From Psychrobacter urativorans (lineage in GTDB: Bacteria; Pseudomonadota; Gammaproteobacteria; Pseudomonadales; Moraxellaceae), in contig NZ_CP012678.1 of the NCBI RefSeq assembly GCF_001298525.1, positions 682,001-746,000 on the forward strand: a stretch of 64,000 nt of DNA, written 5' to 3'. Each line of letters starts with the position of its first letter. Position 1 is the first letter of the stretch. Both the position numbers and the translations under genes were made by a program. The notes under the pieces were generated by a model. It did no database searches and was not told the DNA's origin. It saw nothing but the letters and a program-made list of their open reading frames with translations. Below, piece after piece: positions 1 to 8,357 of the stretch.

Positions 1-874
1 CTTTGATTGTTGCTTTAGCATTTTGTAATGAGCCAATAAAGTCAGAAAAATCAATTTCATTTTTATCCGCAACCACTACATATTCAGGCAGTAAAATATC
101 GGTTTTTGTCATGATATCGCGTGCCGTCTCCAGCAAGTCAGCTTCATATAGCGAAGCGCCAACATTATGACCTTGCGCGGCTAAGAAAGTATTGGCAATC
201 CCACCACCAACGATGATTTGGGTGCATAATTCTGCCAAGCTATGTAAAACTTCGAGCTTGGTAGATACTTTTGAGCCACCAACAATGGCTAACATTGGCT
301 GGGCGGGCGTGTCTAATGCCTGCGTCAACGCATCCAATTCAGCGGACAATAACGGTCCGGCACAAACGGTTTTATCCGCGGCACGCATAGCTTGAGTAAC
401 GCCTTCAGTTGATGCCTGTGCACGGTGCGCTGTACCAAATGCATCCATCACAAATACATCACATAAGTCAGCATAAGCTTTTGCTAACGTGCTGTTGTTT
501 TTCTTTTCACCTTCATTAAAACGTACATTTTCTAGCAGCACGACTTCACCGGCTTGAATGGTCACGCCATCGGTCAGATAATCACGATTCAGGGTCACAG
601 GCAGCTTAATTTGCGCCCCTAACTTATCCGTTAAGTACTCAGCAACAGGCGCTAGCGAATAGATTTCTTCAGGCTTACCTTCTGTCGGACGCCCCAAATG
701 CGAGCAAACGATGACTGCTGCACCCTTTTCTAACGCCAGCTTTATCGTTGGCAAACTTGCCTGCAAGCGCGCATCACTGGTAATCTGACCATCTGTAATC
801 GGTACATTTAGGTCTTCACGAATCAATACTACTTTTTTAGCTAAATCCAGCTCACTCATACGCAAAAAATTCAT
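1..874 (-). CDS. pgk: Phosphoglycerate kinase, C-terminus cut by window edge
   Basis: Glycolytic enzyme that transfers the acyl phosphate of 1,3-bisphosphoglycerate to ADP in the cytoplasm. Reading the minus strand from the ATG at 872-874 gives an open frame of about 291 residues to the left edge. It carries the family's early motifs: REDLNVP near residue 20, SHLGRP near residue 58, a LLENVRF segment near residue 115, [10 protein letters not shown] near residue 143 and VGGSKVSTK near residue 196. The full family length is about 390-400 residues, so roughly the last 100, with the nucleotide-binding glycine loop, lie outside. A purine-rich AGTAGGTA lies just before the start. It faces away from the DksA-like gene. 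The identification is secure. Confidence 0.96.
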   Translation of the reverse strand, partial: MNFLRMSELDLAKKVVLIREDLNVPITDGQITSDARLQASLPTIKLALEKGAAVIVCSHLGRPTEGKPEEIYSLAPVAEYLTDKLGAQIKLPVTLNRDYLTDGVTIQAGEVVLLENVRFNEGEKKNNSTLAKAYADLCDVFVMDAFGTAHRAQASTEGVTQAMRAADKTVCAGPLLSAELDALTQALDTPAQPMLAIVGGSKVSTKLEVLHSLAELCTQIIVGGGIANTFLAAQGHNVGASLYEADLLETARDIMTKTDILLPEYVVVADKNEIDFSDFIGSLQNAKATIK

Positions 875-1230
875 TACCTACTCCTAATTTTGATATTAAT
901 CTATTATTGATGGACAATACGACTTCTAAATACGATGATTTCTGGGCACTATAATTTATAAATAGGTCAATTTAAGGACACTACTAGATAGTAAAGATGC
1001 TATTTATTAACGGTATCTTTGTTATTTAAATAAAATGGTTCGGCTATTTTAGGACGTGAGTGTAGCATAAGCTTCACTTTTCTAAACAGTCAATCTGATA
1101 AAATTTAGCCGACAATCAGCAAGCGCTTGAACTAGGCTACAAGCTCAGTAACATTTTGTGGTGGTACAGTATGGTCACAGCTCTTATGATAGATGAGTAA
1201 ACAATAACAACACTCTATTTGGAGAATATA
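875..1230. other. Divergent intergenic region, pgk / DksA-like gene
   Basis: This 356-base AT-rich gap separates the divergent pgk and DksA-like genes and must hold both promoters. A TATGAT hexamer at about 1186-1191 is a possible -10 for the rightward gene, but I see no well-spaced -35. No coding pattern or strong hairpin is visible. Confidence 0.4.
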
Positions 1231-1560
1231 ATGAGCATTAATTTGGATACTGCCAAAACAAATTTACTCGCCTTAAAAGAAGAATATGAGACGCGTATTG
1301 ATAAAATTGAAGACCATATCCAACATCCACAAGATGACCTAAATGAGCATTGGGACGACCAAGCCATTTCCTATAGTCAAAATGACATGCGCAAAAATTT
1401 GCTAGTAGAAGCGAAGCAAAGCTTGGTTTATGTCAGAAATGCGCTAAGCCGTATCGAAAATGGTACGTATAGCGAGTGTGAAATCTGCGGTAAAGAAATC
1501 GCAGAACAGCGTTTGGAAGCTCTGCCTTATGCCACCTTATGTATGGAACATGCTAAATGA
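1231..1560 (+). CDS. DksA/TraR-family zinc-finger protein
   Basis: Small (109 aa) protein of the DksA/TraR C4-type zinc-finger superfamily, whose better known members bind RNA polymerase in the secondary channel. The first 75 residues are charged and helical, with an LKEEYETRIDKIEDH stretch. The C-terminus has the finger CEICGKEI...LCMEH, that is Cys-x2-Cys with a third Cys and a His in place of the fourth Cys. A GTYxxCExCG lead-in to the finger is typical of the YteA-like branch. The ATG at 1231 is chosen over an upstream in-frame TTG at 1219 because GGAG at 1221-1224 sits 6 bases before it. It is shorter than true DksA (about 150 aa) and lacks the DksA coiled-coil tip motif, so I do not call it dksA. 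Its role in this organism is unknown. Confidence 0.85.
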   Translation: MSINLDTAKTNLLALKEEYETRIDKIEDHIQHPQDDLNEHWDDQAISYSQNDMRKNLLVEAKQSLVYVRNALSRIENGTYSECEICGKEIAEQRLEALPYATLCMEHAK

Positions 1561-1598
1561 ATTTAGCATCAAAAAACTCAAATTTAGATTACTAAGTT

Positions 1599-2255
1599 TT
1601 AAGCAGGCGTATTCCATAAGGTTAGCGCCTGCTGCCATTGTTGGCAACGCATGGCAATCTTATCCCCGGGTAAATCCATAATATCACCAACAACGGCGAT
1701 ATACGTCAGTGGCAAACCTGACAACTGATTGATATTCTCCGCAGTTAACCCGCCAATCACACAAATATCAATCTCTTGCTGGCAGCCTTCGATAAGCTGC
1801 TGACGGGTGATAGTAGCCGCATTGGGTTTTGTAGTCGATGTAAATACTGCACCCATCGCTGCATAATCTGCACCATCATTTTTGGCGTCTTTGACCAGCT
1901 CAACCTCACCATGACAAGTACGACCAATGATTTGATTGGGTAACAGCTGCTGCTTAGCCTCAGCAATATTGCCATCCTGCTGCCCAAGATGAACGCCTAC
2001 GCCTAGCCTAGCAGCAAGCTTAATATCATCATTAATGACCACCGCCACATTATATTGCTTTGCTAACGCCACGATTTTCACCGCTTCCTCATATAGCTTT
2101 GCTTGCCCATCTTCTTGCGCCAATATCTTTTTACGGCGAATTTGTAACAAGCCAATCATGCCTGTACCTAAAGCTATTTTTAACTTAGAATACAAGAGCT
2201 CAAACCCATCATCATTGGTCAGTAAATAGAGTTTAGGTGCTAAATACTGGGACAT
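1599..2255 (-). CDS. thiE: Thiamine-phosphate synthase
   Basis: Couples HMP-pyrophosphate and thiazole phosphate to thiamine monophosphate, a late step of thiamine synthesis. The 218-aa protein shows the TIM-barrel ThiE pattern: LYLLTNDDG near the start, LLQIRRKK near residue 38, VVINDD near 74, GVHLGQQDG near 86, IIGRTCHG near 107, GADYAAMGAVFTSTTKP near 126 and IGGLTAENI near 166. I start it at 2255 (MSQYL) because AAGGA lies 5 bases upstream. The frame runs open to 2333, but that extension crosses the terminator of the upstream gene and a repeated AT-rich stretch, and encodes a meaningless hydrophobic run. No other thi gene and no TPP riboswitch are visible nearby. Confidence 0.94.
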   Translation of the reverse strand: MSQYLAPKLYLLTNDDGFELLYSKLKIALGTGMIGLLQIRRKKILAQEDGQAKLYEEAVKIVALAKQYNVAVVINDDIKLAARLGVGVHLGQQDGNIAEAKQQLLPNQIIGRTCHGEVELVKDAKNDGADYAAMGAVFTSTTKPNAATITRQQLIEGCQQEIDICVIGGLTAENINQLSGLPLTYIAVVGDIMDLPGDKIAMRCQQWQQALTLWNTPA

Positions 2256-2310
2256 ACGAATCCTTGGACGCAATATAATTAGAGATAAGATAGTTAGAGA
2301 TAATATAATT

Positions 2311-2344
2311 AAAAAAAGAGCCGTTATATTCAATAACAGCTCTA
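2311..2344 (-). terminator. Intrinsic terminator after the pbpG-like gene
   Basis: Read on the minus strand, a GAGCTGTTAT / ATAACGGCTC stem with a short AT loop is followed by seven Ts. It lies 45 bases past the stop of the PbpG-like gene and upstream of the chosen thiE start, so it also argues that thiE does not begin at 2333. Confidence 0.8.
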
Positions 2345-2388
2345 TTCATTTCTATATTAGATAAAAACTTTAAATATCAATTTTAAAC

Positions 2389-3453
2389 TTAAACCGTACG
2401 GCGGCTAGAAAGACTACTTAAAATATTCTTAGCATCACCCCAACGTGTTGCTGAGCTATCTGCCCCTAAGATGACAATAATGGCGGGTCTATTATTAACT
2501 CTGGTTTCCATAACTACACAGTTTCCTGCCTCGTTAATAAAACCTGTTTTTGAGATGCCAATCGGATAATCACCTGAACGCACTAAGCTACTAGTATTAC
2601 TGGCTTGATATCTGCGATTGCCACTTGAATAGTTAGCGACTAAAAAGTCATAACTTTTGGTGGTAGAAAAACGACGAATCACATCATAATTGCCCGCAGC
2701 ACGTACCATTTTAACTAAATCATTAGATGACGCTACATTGCGTGAATCAAGACCAGTTGGGTCACCAAAAAATGCAGTACTCATGCCTAAAGACTTGGCT
2801 TTATTATTCATTGCGCGCATAAAGGCACTATAACCACCTGGATAGTTACGGGCTAATGTTTTCGCCGCTGGATTCTCTGATTTCATCAGTGCCATGAGCA
2901 ATATCTCAGCGCGATTCATTCGATCGCCTGCTTTTAAACGCGTACTGGCGCGTTTAGGACCAATAAAATCCTCTGCATCAAAGGTAATTTCTTCACGCAT
3001 ATCTAGATTGGCATCAAGCACCACCATAGCGGTCATTACTTTCGTAATACTAGCCATTGGTCTTGCGGTATCTGCATTTTTCTCATAGATAGATTCGCCT
3101 GTTTCGGCATCAATGACTGCGACACTGCGCGAATTTGCACTGATAGGAATCATGCTACTACTACCAAAGCTGCCGCTATAGGTCGTATTATAACTATTGT
3201 TATTGCTGCTACTTACACTGGGAGCATTCGTAAGTTTAGTCGTACCGTAGCCGTTATCAACTTTTTTGATAGCCGTACCAGTGGACTTAGACATGATATT
3301 ACGGGCTTCAGATAAGCTGTCAGCGCCGCCCCAGCTCACGCGTGCACTGGATTCAGTACCATTAATCGTTAATGCCGCTTGGGCAGCACTGCCTAAACTC
3401 AACGAAATCATGGCAGCAATTAATTGCTGTTTGGTTAATGGTATATGTTTCAT
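2389..3453 (-). CDS. pbpG: D-alanyl-D-alanine endopeptidase, PbpG/PBP7 type
   Basis: Periplasmic serine DD-peptidase of the S11 family that cleaves DD-crosslinks in peptidoglycan. The 354-aa product begins with a signal peptide (MKHIPLTKQQ, then a hydrophobic stretch ending AAQA). The three penicillin-binding motifs are present in order: SITK near residue 133, SEN near residue 190 and KTG near residue 302. The surrounding residues (MTAMVVLDA, KTGFINEAGNC) match PBP7 rather than the DacA carboxypeptidases. The start at 3453 is set by GGAGGA 3-4 bases before the ATG; the frame continues open to 3636 but the extra 61 residues hide the signal peptide and look non-coding. A Ser/Asn-rich linker sits between signal peptide and catalytic domain. 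Its own terminator follows at 2311-2344. Confidence 0.9.
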   Translation of the reverse strand: MKHIPLTKQQLIAAMISLSLGSAAQAALTINGTESSARVSWGGADSLSEARNIMSKSTGTAIKKVDNGYGTTKLTNAPSVSSSNNNSYNTTYSGSFGSSSMIPISANSRSVAVIDAETGESIYEKNADTARPMASITKVMTAMVVLDANLDMREEITFDAEDFIGPKRASTRLKAGDRMNRAEILLMALMKSENPAAKTLARNYPGGYSAFMRAMNNKAKSLGMSTAFFGDPTGLDSRNVASSNDLVKMVRAAGNYDVIRRFSTTKSYDFLVANYSSGNRRYQASNTSSLVRSGDYPIGISKTGFINEAGNCVVMETRVNNRPAIIVILGADSSATRWGDAKNILSSLSSRRTV

Positions 3454-3860
3454 TCTTCCTCCGGCTATTGCTACTAACACGTCAAAGCAAGATAGTTGAC
3501 GTTGGTAACTTACGTAGCGATTATGGATGCGTTTGTAGGCACTCGTATAGGGTCTTTGTACTTTTAGTGTATCATGGTTTGCATTCAAATTTAATCTACT
3601 AAACTGATAACATATACTTTTCTTGTATATGGTCAATATTTGCTACACTTGCTTTGGGTTCGAGTAATATTTGTTAACATAATAACAATATATGATGACC
3701 ATCATCTCGAAATGTGCAATTTAATACAAACTTAATTACTGATATAAATCAGTAATATTATGACGTTAATTTTTTTCTGATATTTTATAAAATAACACAG
3801 TATTATAAGGTGAAATCAATCTGATTTTACCAAGATTAAGCAATCTATAAGAGTATAACT
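3454..3860. other. Divergent intergenic region before the UvrY-type gene
   Basis: The 407 bases between the divergent pbpG-like and response regulator genes are strongly AT-rich and have no convincing coding pattern. The only open frame is the rejected N-terminal extension of the peptidase. Both promoters must lie here, but I could not assign a well-spaced -35/-10 pair. Confidence 0.4.
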
Positions 3861-4496
3861 ATGATTCGAGTATTGGTAGTAGATGATCACGACTTAGTGC
3901 GAATGGGCATCAGTCGTATGTTGTCTGATAGCACTGATATTGAAGTGGTAGGCGAAGCGGACAGCGGTGATATGGCCATTAAATTGGCTAAACAGCTCAG
4001 CCCTGATGTGGTATTACTGGATGTTAATATGCCAAATATTGGCGGACTTGAGGCAACCAAACGTTTAGTACAGTTAGATATGGGCATTAAAATTTTAGCG
4101 GTCAGTAGTATGGTTGCTCAGCCTTATCCCTCCATGTTACTTAAAGCAGGCGTTAATGGCTATATCACTAAAGGCACGCCACTAGACGAGATGATTCGCG
4201 CCATTAAAAAACTCTATCAAGGAGGTCGCTATTTCAGTCATGACGTTGCGGAACAGTTGGCAGAGGTTTTATTATCAGATAATGCAGCTTCCCCCTTTGA
4301 CTTACTGAGTGATCGCGAAAAGCAAGTGGCGATGATGGTCGTTAATTGCCAAAGCCCACAGCAAATTGCTGACCAGTTATTCGTCAGTGTCAAAACTATC
4401 AATACTTATCGCTATCGTATTTATGAAAAAGTGGGTGTTGATAGTGATGTAAAATTGACACATATGGCCATTCGTCATGGCTTGATTCAGCCATAA
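3861..4496 (+). CDS. uvrY: UvrY/GacA-type response regulator
   Basis: Two-component regulator of 211 aa with an N-terminal receiver domain and a C-terminal LuxR/NarL-type helix-turn-helix. VVDDH carries the acidic pocket (D8, D9), the phosphoacceptor Asp lies at about residue 54 in VVLLDVNMP, and the conserved Lys follows near 104. The DNA-binding part (from about residue 145) reads LSDREKQVAMMV then QQIADQLFVSVKTINTYRYRIYEK. The opening MIRVLVVDDHDLVRMGI and GGLEATKR match UvrY/GacA, which with BarA/GacS controls CsrA-titrating small RNAs in other gamma-proteobacteria. No BarA/GacS partner or uvrC is adjacent. It ends 43 bases before pilS on the same strand, so the three regulators could be cotranscribed. 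The ribosome site is weak (AAGAG). Family certain, orthology likely. Confidence 0.88.
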   Translation: MIRVLVVDDHDLVRMGISRMLSDSTDIEVVGEADSGDMAIKLAKQLSPDVVLLDVNMPNIGGLEATKRLVQLDMGIKILAVSSMVAQPYPSMLLKAGVNGYITKGTPLDEMIRAIKKLYQGGRYFSHDVAEQLAEVLLSDNAASPFDLLSDREKQVAMMVVNCQSPQQIADQLFVSVKTINTYRYRIYEKVGVDSDVKLTHMAIRHGLIQP

Positions 4497-4539
4497 AATT
4501 CAGCGCTAAAATTTAGTGCTAAGATAATTTGGTCATTCT

Positions 4540-6399
4540 ATGAAAACCCACCCTGCTGCCATCACGACTATGACTGACTTTTTTTATCGAGGCAATACGC
4601 TGCCGTCCTCCCAATTACGCCGTCTTGGATTAATTTATAGTAGCTATCGACTGGTTATCAGTATTTTTTTTATAGTCATGAGTTATGTGACCGCTAAGTC
4701 TGCAGGCAGTTTATTGCTGCCGAGTTTATTACCGCAAACGGTTCTTGGCTTTTATGTATTATTGAGCATCGTCTTGTTTGGGCTATTCTATGTGGTGACA
4801 AAATATCCACAGCGACAACTGGCTTTCGGACTCACCCTTGACGTCATCATATTAAGTTTGCTGCTGTATACTAATGGCGCTGCAGACTTGCAAATAACCA
4901 TGCTTTATATGGTAGTAGTAGCGGCGAGTTTTATGCTTTTGCATGGTTCGCAAGCGTTAATCATCACTTTACTCGCCGTTATTTTTGTCATCTATCAGCA
5001 GTTTTTTTATGCGATTACCAATAGTATGAGCGTGACTGATTTAGTCGATGCTCTACTCACATCTGTCAGCTTTCTAGCGGTGGGTTTTTTAAGCTGGTTC
5101 GTCTCTCAACGCTTGGTACATGTCGAAAAAATGGCAGAACAACATGAGCAAGAAGTTGAAAGACTCAACAATATCAATCAAGAAGTCATTAGCCAAATGT
5201 TAAATGGCGTGATGGTCATTGATCAGGGACATATCGTCTTAGCCAATGCGGCAACTTATAAGTTATTAGAAATCTCAGACCAGCTAAAGACACCGCACAA
5301 ACCAGTTCAAAATCAAGATTATAAACATAATACTAACTGGCTGACTTCTATTTTTAAACGACAACCAACATCCGCTAGCCACCAGATAAATGGCTCGCTA
5401 GCTGCCTTTCAACAGCAAATGAAAGATAGGCACGAATCTTTACTGGATAGATGTCTTGCTGTCAGTGCGGGACGCTCACGCAGCTTTATTTATGAATTAC
5501 CTATCATGGAAAATGCCTCGGTAAGAGACAAGTTACGTATTCAAATCATTCCCTTAAAAGATGCCAGTCAATTGGTATTATTGGAAGATTTACGCCGTGA
5601 GCAAGCCAGTGCGCAACAGTTAAAACTGGCATCTTTAGGGCAGCTAACTGCCAGTATCGCGCACGAAATTCGTAATCCGTTGGCTGCTATTTCACAGGCG
5701 AGTCAACTGTTAATGGAGGATATCATTGAGAATAATGATAACGGCGCCTCGATTCATGAGACGCGTAACAGTCCATTAAGCAGTAGCGATATGGCAGGTA
5801 ATCATGAACTATATAAAATGATATTTGCCCAAACCAAACGTGTGAATCGCATTATTGAAGACGTGTTAAATTTATCACGGCAACAATTGCCCAATCAGCA
5901 GCCGGTAGTATTGGCAACGTGGATGCGGCAATTTTTGGATAATTATTTTCTGGCGCATGATGTTTTATTACATATCTATTCTCAGCCTATCGTACAGTTT
6001 GATACGCATCAATTAGAACAAATTTTAATCAATCTCATTAATAACGGCTTGCGCTATAGTAGCCATGTGCGAGCTTCTCCGTATGTTGAGGTTAATATTT
6101 ATTGTACTGAGAACGATGTTATAATCGATATTTTAGATGATGGTAAAGGCGTTGCTACATCTGACTTAGACCAGTTATTCAATCCATTTTTTACCACTGA
6201 TAAAGCGGGAACAGGACTTGGATTATATTTATCACAAGCATTTAGTGAAGCCAATCATGCTCGCTTACTCTATGTCCCTACCCATAAAAAGACATGTTTT
6301 CGCCTCATTATTCCTGCGATCTCTTGTCCATCAGATGCCAAGACAAAGTGTGTTTATTATTATACTTGCCAGCAAAAACCAGCAACAAAAGTTCCGTAA
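4540..6399 (+). CDS. pilS: PilS-type membrane sensor histidine kinase
   Basis: Sensor kinase of the PilS/PilR system, which controls type IV pilin transcription with sigma-54. The 619-aa protein has about six transmembrane segments within residues 25-195, a PAS-like region at about 205-350, a HisKA domain with the phosphoacceptor His near residue 373 (SIAHEIRNPLAAISQASQLL), and an HATPase domain (INLINNGLRYSS near 495, DDGKGV near 533, GTGLGLYL near 557). The PilS reading rests on the six-segment N-terminus, the HisKA sequence and the pilR gene 129 bases downstream. A roughly 30-residue insert rich in Ser/Asn separates the kinase H-box from the next helix. The short tail after the ATPase domain is basic and cysteine-containing. 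No pilin gene is in the window. Confidence 0.92.
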   Translation: MKTHPAAITTMTDFFYRGNTLPSSQLRRLGLIYSSYRLVISIFFIVMSYVTAKSAGSLLLPSLLPQTVLGFYVLLSIVLFGLFYVVTKYPQRQLAFGLTLDVIILSLLLYTNGAADLQITMLYMVVVAASFMLLHGSQALIITLLAVIFVIYQQFFYAITNSMSVTDLVDALLTSVSFLAVGFLSWFVSQRLVHVEKMAEQHEQEVERLNNINQEVISQMLNGVMVIDQGHIVLANAATYKLLEISDQLKTPHKPVQNQDYKHNTNWLTSIFKRQPTSASHQINGSLAAFQQQMKDRHESLLDRCLAVSAGRSRSFIYELPIMENASVRDKLRIQIIPLKDASQLVLLEDLRREQASAQQLKLASLGQLTASIAHEIRNPLAAISQASQLLMEDIIENNDNGASIHETRNSPLSSSDMAGNHELYKMIFAQTKRVNRIIEDVLNLSRQQLPNQQPVVLATWMRQFLDNYFLAHDVLLHIYSQPIVQFDTHQLEQILINLINNGLRYSSHVRASPYVEVNIYCTENDVIIDILDDGKGVATSDLDQLFNPFFTTDKAGTGLGLYLSQAFSEANHARLLYVPTHKKTCFRLIIPAISCPSDAKTKCVYYYTCQQKPATKVP

Positions 6400-6528
6400 C
6401 TGCTCATAAATTTATCACTACGCCTAAACCATGCGCGTGAAAACGTCATATAAAAAACAATATTAAAACAGCGAAAGCTAAATAGCATTTTTACAACTTG
6501 TACCAATTGAATAGATATGAGGTGATAT

Positions 6529-8256
6529 ATGACAGCAACTGCGCTGGTCGTCGATGATGAGGTGGATTTATGTCGTTTGATGCAAATCACATTGACAAAA
6601 ATGGGTATCAAAAGTGATGTCGCTTATACCCTATTGCAAGCCCAATCTTATTGGCAAGTAAATGAATATGACTTTTGCTTAACTGATTTAAACCTTCCTG
6701 ATGGCTCAGGATTAGACTTGGTGAAACAAATCAGCAGCAGCTCAAGCACGCCTGTTGCGGTTATTACCGCTCATGGTAGTATGGACTTGGCGATAGAAGC
6801 TCTTAAGCTGGGTGCATTTGACTTTGTGAATAAGCCACTTGAATTACCGCGTTTACGCCAATTGGTTGAAAATGCTCTAAAAGTTATTCGTCAAGATAAA
6901 GATACCAAATCGCCAAACGCTCGCACGCCTGAGCAGCAGCTATTAGACAGTCGCCTTATCGGTAACTCTGCTGTGATGCATACGCTCAAAAATACCATTT
7001 TAAAATTAGCACGCTCGCAAGCACCGGTATTTTTATCAGGTGCATCGGGTACGGGTAAAGAAGTGGTTGCTAGGCTCATTCATGATTTAAGCCCACGCCG
7101 TGATGGTAGTTTTGTGCCGGTCAACTGCGGCGCTATACCCTCAGAGCTGATGGAGTCCGAATTTTTTGGTCACAAAAAAGGCAGCTTTACGGGCGCGGTG
7201 GCAGACAAGCAAGGGCTGTTTCAACAAGCCAGTGGTGGTACTCTATTTTTGGATGAAGTGGCAGATTTACCACTAGCCATGCAGGTAAAACTTTTACGCG
7301 CCATTCAAGAAAAAAACGTTCGTCCCATTGGCGATACGCGAGAAGTTCCCGTTGATATTCGTATTCTTTCTGCTACCCATAAAGATTTGAATCAACTGGT
7401 GCAACTGGGTACTTTTCGTCAAGATTTATATTATCGCATCAACGTGATTGAGCTTAAATTACCTGCTCTTAACGCTCGCTATGAGGATATCCCAGCATTG
7501 GCTCAGCACTTTTTAGCATTGATTGCTGAGGAGTGGCAACTAGATGCGCCCTCACAATTAACCGATAGTGCCTATAAGCGCCTACAGCAGCATGATTTTT
7601 CCGGTAATGTTCGGGAGCTGCGTAATATCCTTGAGCGGGCGATTACGTTATCTGAAAGCATAATGATTGACGTTAATCATTTAGGACTGCCTGAGCTTAG
7701 TGATAATAATGAAGCTCTAAATCATGAACCTCTGAATCAAAAAGCTCTAAATCATGAAACGCGAAATACGGATAATGTCATGAGTCATGCTGCCAGTAAT
7801 CATATTGCTACTGCAAATACGACAGACTTGCCTGCCATAAAACCTGACCAAGCTCATAACATGCCGTCAACGGCATCTACAAAAAATGGGCTTAATGCTA
7901 TTAATCTTCATCCCTATCGTACCACTAACCAGCTCTATCCTTCAGCTATTCAAGCATCAATGCCTACCAATGTTAGGAAACGTAGTGCTCAGAATGAGAC
8001 GATAAGTAATGAACCGTCCAGTAAGCTTGGAGAGGATGTTAATAAACCTTCGTCAACGCTAGCATCTATTACTGGATTACCATCAAAAGGTTTAGAAGCC
8101 TACTTACAAGAACAAGAAGAACGACTGATTATCGCGGCATTAAAACAGACCAACGGAAACAAAACCCAAGCGGCTGAATTATTAGGAACTACCTTTCGTT
8201 CACTACGCTATCGTATGAAAAAGCTAGAAATAGATGAAGACCAACATAGTGATTAA
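6529..8256 (+). CDS. pilR: PilR-type sigma-54 response regulator
   Basis: NtrC-family activator that drives sigma-54 promoters, classically pilA. The 575-aa protein has a receiver domain (D9-D10, phospho-Asp at 53 in CLTDLNLPDG), an AAA+ domain with Walker A GASGTGKE near 171, the sigma-54 contact loop as GSFTGA near 219, Walker B LFLDEVADL near 242, and a Fis-type helix-turn-helix at the end (NGNKTQAAELLGTTFRSLRYRMKKL). The Ser in the GSFTGA loop and the RSLRYRMKKL end are typical of PilR. Between the AAA+ and DNA-binding domains, residues about 392-530 form an unusually long Asn/Ser/Thr-rich linker with a repeated ALNHE unit; P. aeruginosa PilR is only about 445 aa. A ribosome site AGGTG precedes the ATG. 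Confidence 0.93.
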   Translation: MTATALVVDDEVDLCRLMQITLTKMGIKSDVAYTLLQAQSYWQVNEYDFCLTDLNLPDGSGLDLVKQISSSSSTPVAVITAHGSMDLAIEALKLGAFDFVNKPLELPRLRQLVENALKVIRQDKDTKSPNARTPEQQLLDSRLIGNSAVMHTLKNTILKLARSQAPVFLSGASGTGKEVVARLIHDLSPRRDGSFVPVNCGAIPSELMESEFFGHKKGSFTGAVADKQGLFQQASGGTLFLDEVADLPLAMQVKLLRAIQEKNVRPIGDTREVPVDIRILSATHKDLNQLVQLGTFRQDLYYRINVIELKLPALNARYEDIPALAQHFLALIAEEWQLDAPSQLTDSAYKRLQQHDFSGNVRELRNILERAITLSESIMIDVNHLGLPELSDNNEALNHEPLNQKALNHETRNTDNVMSHAASNHIATANTTDLPAIKPDQAHNMPSTASTKNGLNAINLHPYRTTNQLYPSAIQASMPTNVRKRSAQNETISNEPSSKLGEDVNKPSSTLASITGLPSKGLEAYLQEQEERLIIAALKQTNGNKTQAAELLGTTFRSLRYRMKKLEIDEDQHSD

Positions 8257-8283
8257 TTAATAATTTTAAAACCTGATAGATAA

Positions 8284-8317
8284 TTATAAGAGTGATGTCT
8301 AGACATCACTCTTATAA
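8284..8317. terminator. 34-bp perfect palindrome between convergent pilR and ctpA
   Basis: Positions 8284-8300 and 8301-8317 are exact reverse complements with no spacer, giving a stem of about 15 pairs around a CTAG turn. It sits between two converging genes, which suits a two-way terminator, but the T run is poor (TTATAA). A binding site for a dimeric protein is the alternative. Confidence 0.55.
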
Positions 8318-8357
8318 GACGCTTGTTACTTTTTAAGTCATTATTTGCTATTTGCTA

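Noticed and set aside
2256..2333. N-terminal extension of ThiE with a hydrophobic stretch that looks like a membrane anchor
   Set aside because: It overlaps the upstream terminator and an AT repeat, and a good ribosome site precedes the Met at 2255.
3454..3636. 61-residue extension of the PbpG-like protein
   Set aside because: A GGAGGA site and a clean signal peptide begin at 3453; the extension would bury the signal peptide.
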